The translations under genes and the position numbers were made by a program. A stretch of DNA of 48,104 nucleotides from JADJDM01 sp044352985 (lineage in GTDB: Bacteria; Bacteroidota; Bacteroidia; B-17B0; Aurantibacillaceae): positions 1 to 48,104 of the forward strand of contig JBILCU010000019.1 of the NCBI GenBank assembly GCA_044352985.1. Reading direction: 5' to 3'. This document shows positions 25,329-33,293 of the stretch, one piece after another. The notes under the pieces were generated by a model. The model worked only from the letters and a program-made list of their open reading frames with translations. It did not search any database and was not told the DNA's origin. Within the stretch, counting starts at the first letter, position 1. Every line of letters starts with the position of its first letter.

Positions 25329-25362
25329 AAAAAGGAAGTTATTAAATTAACTTCCTTTTTTT
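25329..25362 (+). terminator. Intrinsic terminator after the 117-residue gene
   Basis: AAAAAGGAAGTTA (25329-25341) and TAACTTCCTTTTT (25348-25360) form a 13-bp stem with a 6-nt loop and a T run. The remaining intergenic sequence up to 25454 shows no gene. Confidence 0.9.
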
Positions 25363-25454
25363 ATGAACAATAAATTAGTTAGACAAACATCTACTTTTTA
25401 TTAATTTTAATCAAGTAAGATTTTATACATTGTAATCTTTAAAATTTATTAGAA

Positions 25455-26408
25455 ATGGAAAACAGAATTTGTAATTTATTCAATATTAAATACCCAATAA
25501 TACAAGCAGGAATGATTTGGTGTAGCGGATGGGAACTGGCAGCAGCTGTAAGTAATGCCGGTGGACTTGGGATTATTGGCGCAGGATCAATGTATCCGGA
25601 TATTTTAAAACAACACATTCAAAAATGTAAAGCAGCAACCGATAAACCATTTGCTGTAAATTTACCACTACTCTACCCTAACATAGATGAGCATATTAAA
25701 ATAATTATTGAAGAAAAAGTAAAAATAGTTTTTACATCTGCCGGAAATCCTAAAACATGGACAGATACATTAAAAAAAGAGGGCATTACTGTTGTACATG
25801 TTGTATCAAATTTAAAATTTGCACTAAAATGTCAGGATGCAGGTGTTGATGCTATTGTTGCTGAAGGTTTTGAAGCTGGGGGGCACAATGGCAGAGAAGA
25901 AACTACAACACTTGTTCTTATACCACACGTAAAAAAACACATTTCAATACCATTAATTGCAGCTGGAGGAATTAGCAGTGGCGCTGCAATGGCTGCTTGT
26001 TTTGCCTTAGGTGCTGATGCTGTACAAATTGGAAGTAGGTTTGTTACATCTTTAGAATCATCAGCGCATGAAAACTTTAAATCAACTATAGTAAAGTGCA
26101 ATGAAGGCGATACGATTTTAACCCTCAAGCAACTAACGCCAGTTCGATTAATAAAAAATGAATTTTGCAATCAAGTTCTAGCGGCAGAAAATAAAGGCGC
26201 TTCAAAAGAAGAACTTTCCATTCTATTAGGCAGAGCAAGAGCTAAAAAAGGAATGTTTGAAGGCAACTTGATTGATGGTGAATTAGAAATTGGCCAAGTT
26301 TCGGGCACTATTGATAAAATTATGCCGGCAAAAGACATTGTTAATGAAATAATAACAGAATTTTTTTCGGTAATTAAATCCCTAGAAAAACTATCAAAAG
26401 GTTTCTAA
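25455..26408 (+). CDS. Nitronate monooxygenase / FabK-like FMN enzyme
   Basis: This 317-residue TIM-barrel flavoprotein is of the 2-nitropropane dioxygenase family. Motifs are NIKYPIIQAGMIWCSG at the N-terminus, AVSNAGGLGIIGAGS, the FMN-phosphate region VAEGFEAGGHNG, LIAAGGISSGAAMAACFALGADAVQIGSRF, and a C-terminal helical part. The family includes nitronate monooxygenases and the enoyl-ACP reductase FabK, which these motifs do not separate. The GGHNG histidine fits the catalytic residue. It is a single gene next to the phenylalanine hydroxylase pair. Confidence 0.9.
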   Translation: MENRICNLFNIKYPIIQAGMIWCSGWELAAAVSNAGGLGIIGAGSMYPDILKQHIQKCKAATDKPFAVNLPLLYPNIDEHIKIIIEEKVKIVFTSAGNPKTWTDTLKKEGITVVHVVSNLKFALKCQDAGVDAIVAEGFEAGGHNGREETTTLVLIPHVKKHISIPLIAAGGISSGAAMAACFALGADAVQIGSRFVTSLESSAHENFKSTIVKCNEGDTILTLKQLTPVRLIKNEFCNQVLAAENKGASKEELSILLGRARAKKGMFEGNLIDGELEIGQVSGTIDKIMPAKDIVNEIITEFFSVIKSLEKLSKGF

Positions 26409-26411
26409 AGA

Positions 26412-26654
26412 TTAGTATAACATCGCGCAGGAATCAATCGCTTCTGCTAATTGAAAATCTTTGCTTGTAAGATGTTGTGAGGTATGCGTGTAAATACTAA
26501 ATTCAATCAGAGAACAATTATAAATTCTTGCGTCTGCATGATGATCCAACTTATCAGATAACTTTGCTACTTCAAGAAAAAAGTGCGCTAATTTTTCCTG
26601 AGAATTAAACTGAAATGTTTTTACTAATTTATTATTTTCCTGCTTCCAATTCAT
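26412..26654 (-). CDS. 4a-hydroxytetrahydrobiopterin dehydratase (PCD)
   Basis: This 80-residue pterin-4a-carbinolamine dehydratase regenerates the tetrahydrobiopterin cofactor used by phenylalanine hydroxylase. The active-site pair H38-H39 (KLDHHADARIYN) and the C-terminal LTSKDFQLAEAID helix are visible. HHAD replaces the commoner HHPD. I choose ATG 26654 (MNWKQENNKL) because family members of this short class start this way; an in-frame ATG at 26678 is also possible. Either start lies inside phhA, so the two overlap by at least 23 nt and are likely translationally coupled. Confidence 0.9.
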   Translation of the reverse strand: MNWKQENNKLVKTFQFNSQEKLAHFFLEVAKLSDKLDHHADARIYNCSLIEFSIYTHTSQHLTSKDFQLAEAIDSCAMLY

Positions 26655-27366
26655 GTACAATCCACTTTTTAGATACATGATTAATTGATTGATTTAATTG
26701 AAATAAATCATTCATTACAAAATAATCCGTTTGCATTTCTGAAGTACAAAATTCAGTTTCTAGAATTTGTTCAATATCAAATTGTAGATGGTGATCTGAT
26801 TTTTGGATTGAACTAATAGACTCGCCATAAGAAGATAAAATGCCAGCGCCGTAAATTTTAGTCGTATTATTTTCTTTTATTAAACCAAACTCAATTGCAA
26901 ACCAATATAGACGTTGTAAAGCTTTTAAATGATTTTCATTTTCTAAAAAAGCATTTCCTAACTTCCCAAACTCCAACATAAATTCAGAATAATTCTTATC
27001 AGAAAGCAATGGAATATGACCAAAAATATCGTGAAACATATCCGGTTCTTCCAAATAATCCAATTTGTCTTTGCTTCTTAACCAAGTAGATGATGGAAAT
27101 TTTTTCTGAGCCAGTAAAACAAAAAAATCAGTTACTGGAATTAACCCGGGAACACATTGTATTTGCCAACCCGTTTGATTTTTAAACCAATTATTTATCT
27201 TTTCAAAATGAGGCAATTCATTTGGATTTAACACATCTTCCATGCGGGTTAATGCGTCTAAATATGCAAAACAGGCCTTATCCTGAAGATTATTAATCTG
27301 ACGTTTAAATAAGATATTCCAAACTTCTAAATCGGCAGAAGTATAATTTTCATATTTCTGTTTCAT
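26632..27366 (-). CDS. phhA: Phenylalanine 4-monooxygenase
   Basis: PhhA hydroxylates phenylalanine to tyrosine with O2, Fe(II) and tetrahydropterin. The 244-residue protein is a catalytic domain only, without a regulatory ACT domain, as usual in bacteria. The iron ligands are H112 and H117 in EPDMFHDIFGHIPLL, plus E159 (WFAIEFGL). It lies 37 bp after ftsH and overlaps the PCD gene, which supplies cofactor recycling. This pairing supports a real phenylalanine-hydroxylation pathway. Confidence 0.96.
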   Translation of the reverse strand: MKQKYENYTSADLEVWNILFKRQINNLQDKACFAYLDALTRMEDVLNPNELPHFEKINNWFKNQTGWQIQCVPGLIPVTDFFVLLAQKKFPSSTWLRSKDKLDYLEEPDMFHDIFGHIPLLSDKNYSEFMLEFGKLGNAFLENENHLKALQRLYWFAIEFGLIKENNTTKIYGAGILSSYGESISSIQKSDHHLQFDIEQILETEFCTSEMQTDYFVMNDLFQLNQSINHVSKKWIVHELEAGK

Positions 27367-27403
27367 AAAAAAGGCAATTAGAAAATGAAGTATTAATTTT
27401 GAA

Positions 27404-29560
27404 TTAAATTGAACTTTCTGGTGTTTCGGGCTCTATTTGTTCGTTTACAAGTGTTTCTTCTATTTCTTTTGGTTTATCCAACTCTTTACTTTTTTCAGCT
27501 TGTTCCAATTGTTGTTCTCTGGTTTCGTAAAGTCTTTTTCCAAAAATAGTTTCCAAATCATCTCTAAAAATAACCTCTTTCTCCAGTAACTTTTCAGCTA
27601 ATAAAGTCAATTTTTCTTTATTATTCATCAAAATTTCTTTGGTTGAAAAATAGGCTTCATTTATCATGTTTTTGATTTCAGCATCAATCATTTCGGCGGT
27701 ATGTTCGCTGTAAGGTTTGCTGAACGAATATTCTGATTGGCCTGAAGAATCATAATAACTAACGTTACCAATTTTTTCATTTAAACCATAATAAACAATT
27801 GAAGCATATGCTTGTTTGGTTATTTTTTCCAAATCACTCAAAGCGCCTGTAGATACTTGGCCAAATATAATTTCTTCAGCTGCTCTTCCGCCCAATGCGG
27901 CGCACATTTCATCAAAAATTTGCTCTTTAGTGGTAATTTGTCTTTCTTCCGGTAAATACCATGCAGCTCCCAATGATCTTCCTCTTGGAACTATTGTAAC
28001 TTTAACCAAGGGTGAAGCGTGTTTAACCAACCAACTAACTGTGGCATGACCTGCTTCATGAAATGCAATTACTCTTTTTTCGTGCGGGGTAATGATTTTA
28101 TTTTTCTTTTCTAAACCACCGATTATACGATCAACAGCATCTAAAAAATCTTGTTTATCTACAACTTTTTTATCTTTTCTGGCAGCAATTAAAGCTGCTT
28201 CATTACAAATATTGGCGATATCTGCCCCGCTAAACCCAGGAGTTTGTTTAGCAAGAAAATCAACATCCACAGTATTATCCAATTTCAATGGTTTTAAGTG
28301 AACAAGGAAAATTTCTTTTCTTTCATGCATATCCGGCAAATCAACAAAAATCTGACGATCAAAACGTCCTGGACGAAGCAATGCCTTGTCTAATATATCT
28401 GCGCGATTAGTTGCTGCCAAAATAATTACTCCACTGTTTGTACCAAAACCATCCATTTCAGTTAAAAGCTGATTTAGGGTGTTTTCACGTTCATCGTTAG
28501 CACCTTGTGAAACATTTTTTCCTCTGGCTCTTCCAATTGCATCTATCTCATCGATGAATACAATACAAGGAGATTTTTCTTTAGCCTGGCGGAATAAATC
28601 GCGAACGCGAGAAGCACCAACACCTACAAACATTTCAACGAAATCGGAACCTGACAACGAAAAAAAAGGAACTTTGGCTTCACCGGCAACGGCCTTTGCC
28701 AAAAGGGTTTTACCAGTGCCCGGAGGACCAACTAATAATGCACCTTTAGGTATTTTTGCCCCTAAATCCTGGTATTTTTTTGGATTTTTAAGAAAATCAA
28801 CAATTTCTTTTATTTCTATTTTAGCACCTTCTAAACCAGCAACATCGTTAAAAGTAATTTGAACATTGGTATCCTTATCAAAAAGCACAGCTTTTGAACG
28901 ACCAATATTAAACAATTGTCCTCCGGCTCCACCACCTCCCATTCTGCGCATGATAATGATCCATATTAACACCATTAATCCAATTGGTAAAATCCAACTG
29001 AACAAATGATCTGTCCAATCCGTTCTTTTCTCGTTGGAAGGCCAAACTTTTATTGCGGACGGGATATCTTTTTGAATATCTTTTACCTGACTGATAAAAA
29101 ATTCTTTACTGGCAAAATTGACTAAAAAATGAGGACCTTGATAATCTCTTTTATAGATAGGTTTCCCTGTTTTAGTATCTTTAAAATGGATTAAGCTATC
29201 TTTTTTGATGAAGATTTCAGCGGCTTCGTCATTAACGATAACTATTTTAGAAACCCAACTTTTTGTCAGATAGGTATCAAATTGTGTTTGATCTATTTCT
29301 GCCCAGCGTAAATTATTTAATCCACCACCAAACATAGTAAACATGAGTAAACCAATTACAACAATAGCATAAATCCAATAAAAATTAAAAGGATTTTTAG
29401 ATGGACCCGAACCTCCATTTTTTTTATTGGTAAAACGCTCACGCATTTTATCAAACTGTTGTTTTTTATCTTCTTCAGAGGTATTTGTACTCTCTTGTTT
29501 ATTTTTTTCCTCTTCAGGAGTAGTTTTATTATCTTGTTGATTTTGATTATTATCGCTCAT
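27404..29560 (-). CDS. ftsH: ATP-dependent zinc metalloprotease FtsH
   Basis: FtsH is a membrane-anchored AAA+ protease that degrades unfolded membrane and regulatory proteins. The 718 residues show a hydrophilic N-terminus rich in N, Q, E and K (1-58), a first membrane span (about 60-78), a periplasmic domain, a second span (about 188-207), Walker A GPPGTGKT (about 277), Walker B CIVFIDEIDAIG, the SRH region and the zinc-binding HEAGHA (about 501). It follows rsfS by 12 bp, so they are probably co-transcribed, an order common in Bacteroidota. Confidence 0.98.
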   Translation of the reverse strand: MSDNNQNQQDNKTTPEEEKNKQESTNTSEEDKKQQFDKMRERFTNKKNGGSGPSKNPFNFYWIYAIVVIGLLMFTMFGGGLNNLRWAEIDQTQFDTYLTKSWVSKIVIVNDEAAEIFIKKDSLIHFKDTKTGKPIYKRDYQGPHFLVNFASKEFFISQVKDIQKDIPSAIKVWPSNEKRTDWTDHLFSWILPIGLMVLIWIIIMRRMGGGGAGGQLFNIGRSKAVLFDKDTNVQITFNDVAGLEGAKIEIKEIVDFLKNPKKYQDLGAKIPKGALLVGPPGTGKTLLAKAVAGEAKVPFFSLSGSDFVEMFVGVGASRVRDLFRQAKEKSPCIVFIDEIDAIGRARGKNVSQGANDERENTLNQLLTEMDGFGTNSGVIILAATNRADILDKALLRPGRFDRQIFVDLPDMHERKEIFLVHLKPLKLDNTVDVDFLAKQTPGFSGADIANICNEAALIAARKDKKVVDKQDFLDAVDRIIGGLEKKNKIITPHEKRVIAFHEAGHATVSWLVKHASPLVKVTIVPRGRSLGAAWYLPEERQITTKEQIFDEMCAALGGRAAEEIIFGQVSTGALSDLEKITKQAYASIVYYGLNEKIGNVSYYDSSGQSEYSFSKPYSEHTAEMIDAEIKNMINEAYFSTKEILMNNKEKLTLLAEKLLEKEVIFRDDLETIFGKRLYETREQQLEQAEKSKELDKPKEIEETLVNEQIEPETPESSI

Positions 29561-29572
29561 GTAATAGTTTAA

Positions 29573-30205
29573 TTAATTAACCTTTCTGATTTCTGCATCT
29601 GCCCAAAGAGCCTCTATGGAATAATAGTCTCTTATTTCTTTTTGAAAAACATGAACAACAATATTGATGTAATCAATTATAATCCATTCACCAACACGAT
29701 GTCCTTCAACATGAAATGCTTTTTCTCCATTTTTTTTAGATACAACATCTTCAACTGAATCAGCAATTGCTTCAACATGAGTTCTTGATTCAGCATCAGC
29801 AATTACAAAAAAATCTGCCACACTATTACCAATTGAAGTTAAGTCCATAACAGTAATGTTTTTTGCTTTCTTTTCTTCTAATCCATCAATAATTGCATCT
29901 AACAGTTTTGTATTTTCAGATTTAGTACGAGATTTTACAGGTCGTTTTGCTGTTTTTGATTTTGGTGATGAATTAATAATTCTGTTGGCTTCTTTTTGAG
30001 CTAACTCTTTTTCACTTAAATTTTTTTTAGGACTTAATTTCTTAGTAGCACTTTTTTTTGCCGCAGTAGATTTAGCCATATTTTTTTTAATCGAATTGGT
30101 AGGTGCTTTTCTTCCTAATGAGGTAGATTTTGCAGCTTTTTTAACTGTTAATTTTTTTTCTGAACCATTTTTGGTGTTAGCAGAAGATTTTGTTGTTTTA
30201 GCCAT
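29573..30205 (-). CDS. rsfS: Ribosomal silencing factor RsfS with lysine-rich N-terminal tail
   Basis: RsfS (Iojap/YbeB) binds uL14 on the 50S subunit and blocks subunit joining in starvation. The conserved domain fills residues 100-210, with LLDAIIDGLEEKKAKNITVMDL, SVADFFVIADAESRTHVEAIAD, VEGHRVGEWIIIDY and VVHVFQKEIRDYYSIEALW. The first ~98 residues are a low-complexity tail rich in K, S, T and A, resembling histone H1-like tails, about doubling the usual length. An internal Met43 is the only other ATG in the tail. Gene order rsfS-ftsH, divergent from birA, is the expected one. Confidence 0.93.
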   Translation of the reverse strand: MAKTTKSSANTKNGSEKKLTVKKAAKSTSLGRKAPTNSIKKNMAKSTAAKKSATKKLSPKKNLSEKELAQKEANRIINSSPKSKTAKRPVKSRTKSENTKLLDAIIDGLEEKKAKNITVMDLTSIGNSVADFFVIADAESRTHVEAIADSVEDVVSKKNGEKAFHVEGHRVGEWIIIDYINIVVHVFQKEIRDYYSIEALWADAEIRKVN

Positions 30206-30299
30206 AAAAATAAAGCGCTTTTTCGCGCAAAAAATAAAGTTTAAATTTCGTTATTTTAATTGGTTTGCCAAAAAATATTTATTCTTTTGTGAAATATTA

Positions 30300-31082
30300 A
30301 TGGAAACATTGTTCATAGGAAGAAATTGTATTCGTTTATCAGAAACGGAATCGACCAATACATATGCCATTAATCTGTTAAAAGAGGTTAATGTACCAGA
30401 CGGAACATTAATTATTACCAAACATCAAACTAATGGCAGAGGACAAAGAGGCACTAAATGGTTGGCTGAACCAGGCGAAAACATTACCTGTTCGTTAGTT
30501 ATTCATCCTAAATTTTTATCCTTAAATGAACATTTTTTAATAAGTAAAATCATTGCTCTCTCCATTCAAAAAACAATTCAGAATTTTTTAGTTACTGACA
30601 AAAGTGAAGTAAAAATCAAATGGCCGAATGACATTATGGTAAAGGAACTTAAAATTTCGGGCATACTAATCGAAAATAGCGTTCAAGACTATCGAATAAA
30701 AAACAGTGTAATCGGATTTGGAATAAATGTAAATCAATCCTCATTTGGTGAATTAAACAACATTGCTACTTCAATTTTTTGTTTGAATAAAACAATAAGT
30801 AATTGTGATGAAATTATAAATTTAATTTGTAGTTATTTTGAATCTTACTATTTAAAATTGAAACAGAAAAAATACAATTCTATAAATGAAGAGTACTTAA
30901 ACAACCTATTGCATTTTAACGATTTATTTCAATACCAAGAGAATGACACAGGTAATTTATTGTTGGGAAAAATTACAAACGTTGAAAATAATGGTTGGGT
31001 TAATATTGAAACATTGCCTGATCTAGAAATAAAAAAATACTCGTTAAAAGAAATTACTTTTTTAAAAACTTTAATTACTTAA
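30300..31082 (+). CDS. birA: Biotin--[acetyl-CoA-carboxylase] ligase
   Basis: BirA activates biotin with ATP and attaches it to the biotin carboxyl carrier protein. The 260-residue protein has no N-terminal helix-turn-helix, so it is the monofunctional type without repressor activity. Motifs are LSETESTNTYAINLL, TKHQTNGRGQRGTKWLAE (biotin and ATP loop), IKWPNDIMVKELKISGILIE and the small C-terminal SH3-like domain. ATG 30300 is chosen; an upstream in-frame start would overlap rsfS and add a non-family sequence. Its 3' end overlaps the convergent YkgJ-type gene by 8 nt. Confidence 0.95.
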   Translation: METLFIGRNCIRLSETESTNTYAINLLKEVNVPDGTLIITKHQTNGRGQRGTKWLAEPGENITCSLVIHPKFLSLNEHFLISKIIALSIQKTIQNFLVTDKSEVKIKWPNDIMVKELKISGILIENSVQDYRIKNSVIGFGINVNQSSFGELNNIATSIFCLNKTISNCDEIINLICSYFESYYLKLKQKKYNSINEEYLNNLLHFNDLFQYQENDTGNLLLGKITNVENNGWVNIETLPDLEIKKYSLKEITFLKTLIT

Positions 31083-31563
31083 TTTTCAACTGTTTTAATC
31101 GTTCAACGATATTCAACACAGCGGGGCAAACTAATGTGTTCTTCATAGTTAAGTCTAATAATTGATACATTTTTTTTCTATCAGTATGTGGATATTCTCT
31201 GCATGCAGTTGGCCTGTATTCATAAACAGAGCAGTAGTTTTCATTATCCAAAAAAGGACAAGGTGAACTGTTTAAAACGTAATCCCCATCAGCATCCAAA
31301 TGCAAATATTTTTGAATAAAATCAGATGGAGAACATTTTAATTTTTTAGCTAATAATTCAATGTCTTTTTGCCTAAAAATGGGACTAGTTGTTTTACAGC
31401 AATTAGCACATGTTAAACAGTCAACCTTTTCAAAGACATCCTCATGTAATTCATGAAATGCATCATCAAGTTTTCGGGGATTTTGAAGTTTTAATTTTTT
31501 AAGAAAAACCTGATTTTCATTTTTTAGTTTAATGGATTTATTTTTGAATTCTTCTAAATCCAC
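31075..31563 (-). CDS. YkgJ-family cysteine cluster protein
   Basis: This 162-residue protein has the zinc/iron-chelating CxxCxxCC cluster (C49, C52, C55, C56 in CLTCANCC). A second set is CPFLDNENYCSVYEYRPTAC, at about residues 102-121, followed by REYPH. The family is of uncertain function. The start is GTG at 31563, two bases after the stop of the FtsB-like gene, so the genes are coupled. Its C-terminus overlaps birA by 8 nt on the opposite strand. Confidence 0.88.
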   Translation of the reverse strand: MDLEEFKNKSIKLKNENQVFLKKLKLQNPRKLDDAFHELHEDVFEKVDCLTCANCCKTTSPIFRQKDIELLAKKLKCSPSDFIQKYLHLDADGDYVLNSSPCPFLDNENYCSVYEYRPTACREYPHTDRKKMYQLLDLTMKNTLVCPAVLNIVERLKQLKIK

Positions 31564-31565
31564 TA

Positions 31566-31853
31566 TTAGTTATTTACAAATACAAAAACCTCTTCGTTAT
31601 CTTTTTTCATCAAGTAGGTTTCGCGGGCAAACCTTTCCAAACTAATACTATCGGTTTGTAATAACTTTATCATTTTATTATTATTTTCAATTTCTGTTCT
31701 ATAAAAGTCTCTTTCGTTTTCAAGTTTTGTAACTTTATTCTGAAGTTCAATTTGGGCAGAAAGGTCATTTTTATCAAAATAGGCTACCCAAACAGCTAGA
31801 GCAATGACAGTAATAAAATATTTATTTTTTAATACATTAAAAATGGTTTTCAT
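31566..31853 (-). CDS. FtsB/DivIC-like septum formation initiator
   Basis: This 95-residue bitopic membrane protein has a short cytoplasmic N-terminus, a membrane span (YFITVIALAVWVAYF, about 12-27) and a periplasmic coiled coil (LQNKVTKLENERDFYRTEIE onward). The conserved ERFARETYLMKKDNEEVFVF at the end is typical of the FtsB/DivIC family, which bridges FtsL and FtsQ at the septum. I choose ATG 31853 over a TTG seven codons upstream. It precedes the YkgJ-type gene by 2 nt. Confidence 0.9.
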   Translation of the reverse strand: MKTIFNVLKNKYFITVIALAVWVAYFDKNDLSAQIELQNKVTKLENERDFYRTEIENNNKMIKLLQTDSISLERFARETYLMKKDNEEVFVFVNN

Positions 31854-31989
31854 TTTTTCGATTTTACAAAACAAAAATAAAGAACTTAAAAAGTTAATAA
31901 GAATTAAATTAATTAATTTATGAAATCAAATTTGTTAACATCAATTGGTTTTATATCATATCGAAAACAAAAATAAATTTGAAATTCTT

Positions 31990-31997
31990 TATATTTG
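31990..31997 (+). promoter_or_regulatory. Promoter -7 box (TATATTTG) of the DegT aminotransferase
   Basis: TATATTTG is an exact match to TAnnTTTG, ending 18 nt before the ATG at 32016. A -33 TTG at the usual spacing is not found. Confidence 0.45.
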
Positions 31998-32015
31998 TTT
32001 ACTAAAAAAATTAAC

Positions 32016-33224
32016 ATGCCAGGAACTGAATTATTTGGCGCTGAAGAGCGCAAAGAAATTGAAGATGTTTTATCAACAGGAATCATGTTTCGTTTTAATC
32101 ATGATGCTCAAAGAAACAACTTCTGGAAAGCTAAAGATTTTGAACACGAAGTAAAAAATATAACCAATGCAAAATATGCGTTGGCTGTATCAAATGGTTC
32201 TGCAGCTATTATGGCTGCCTTGGCTGCATCTGGCATCGGAACAGGAGATGAGGTTATTTGTCCTCCGTTTACATATATTGCAACAATTGAAGCTGTACTT
32301 ATGCTTGGGGCATTACCTGTTTTTGCAGAAATTGATGAAACACTTTGCTTAAGTGCTGAAGGAATTAAAAAAGCAATAACTTCAAAAACAAAAGCAGTGT
32401 GTTTAGTTCACATGTGTGGAGGAAATGCTAGAATGGATGAAATAATGGAAGTTATTAACTCTAACAACTTAATTTTAGTTGAAGATGCCGGACAAGCTTT
32501 TGCTGCTTCTTATAAAGGAACTGCAACAGGTTTATTTGGAAAAGCAGGCGCTTATTCTTTTGACTTCTTTAAAATAGCAACAGCTGGTGAAGGTGGTATT
32601 TTTGTCACAAATGATGAAAAAACATATCAACTTGCTGATAATTTTTGTGACCACGGGCATGACCATATAGGCAATAACAGAGGAATGGAAAACCACCCGA
32701 TTATTGGTTTTAACTATAGAATAAGTGAATTACATGCTGCAGTTGGTGTTGCACAAACACGTAAAGTTCCTTATATCAGGGAAAATAATTTAAAAATTAA
32801 ACAACAATTACAATCAATTTTATCTTCCGTAAACGGATTAAGCTTTTCTCAATTAGGAGATGAAAAAGGAGATTCAGGTACTTTTTTAAATATTTTATTG
32901 CCCGATACCGAAGCAGCTAAACGTACCGTTGATGAATTTAATAATTCCGGGGTAAGCGGATTTAATTATTGGTACACGAATATGTATCATTTCATAAATC
33001 AATGGGATCATATTAAAGAAATGAGAACAGCATCTAAATTACCTATACAAATTTTAGGGGCGCCGCAAGATTACAAAAACCTACATCTTCCTAAAACACA
33101 AGAAACAGTTGGAAGACTTATTTCTTTTGGTATTCGTTGCACCTGGACTGAAGATGAAGTAAACAATTTAGGCAATAAGATTGTTAAATGTATTAATAAG
33201 GCATTAACTCCAGTGGTTTCATAA
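32016..33224 (+). CDS. DegT/DnrJ/EryC1-family PLP aminotransferase
   Basis: This 402-residue sugar-aminotransferase-type enzyme uses PLP to aminate a keto-sugar nucleotide, usually for cell-surface glycans. Motifs are MPGTELFGAEERKEIEDVL at the N-terminus, AVSNGSAAIMAALAASGIG (about 60), FTYIATIEAV, VEDAGQAFAA, and the PLP lysine K186 in SFDFFKIATAGEGG. GFNYRISELHAAVG completes the signature. ATG 32016 is chosen over an in-frame TTG that overlaps the promoter. A polytopic membrane protein follows after 69 bp; no other glycan genes are near. Confidence 0.9.
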   Translation: MPGTELFGAEERKEIEDVLSTGIMFRFNHDAQRNNFWKAKDFEHEVKNITNAKYALAVSNGSAAIMAALAASGIGTGDEVICPPFTYIATIEAVLMLGALPVFAEIDETLCLSAEGIKKAITSKTKAVCLVHMCGGNARMDEIMEVINSNNLILVEDAGQAFAASYKGTATGLFGKAGAYSFDFFKIATAGEGGIFVTNDEKTYQLADNFCDHGHDHIGNNRGMENHPIIGFNYRISELHAAVGVAQTRKVPYIRENNLKIKQQLQSILSSVNGLSFSQLGDEKGDSGTFLNILLPDTEAAKRTVDEFNNSGVSGFNYWYTNMYHFINQWDHIKEMRTASKLPIQILGAPQDYKNLHLPKTQETVGRLISFGIRCTWTEDEVNNLGNKIVKCINKALTPVVS

Positions 33225-33293
33225 TTGAGCTCTCTTATTATTGTACAATTTGCCATTTGACTCGAAAATAATTAAACTAATAAAGCAATACTG

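Noticed and set aside
30206..30236. GCGC...GCGC hairpin upstream of rsfS as a regulatory element
   Set aside because: The stem is only 4 bp with an A-rich loop, too weak to support.
30096..30299. A 68-residue N-terminal extension of birA
   Set aside because: It overlaps rsfS on the other strand and its predicted sequence has no family similarity; ATG 30300 gives a standard BirA start.
31995..32015. TTG start for the DegT aminotransferase
   Set aside because: It falls inside the TATATTTG promoter-like box; ATG 32016 begins the conserved MPGTELFG.
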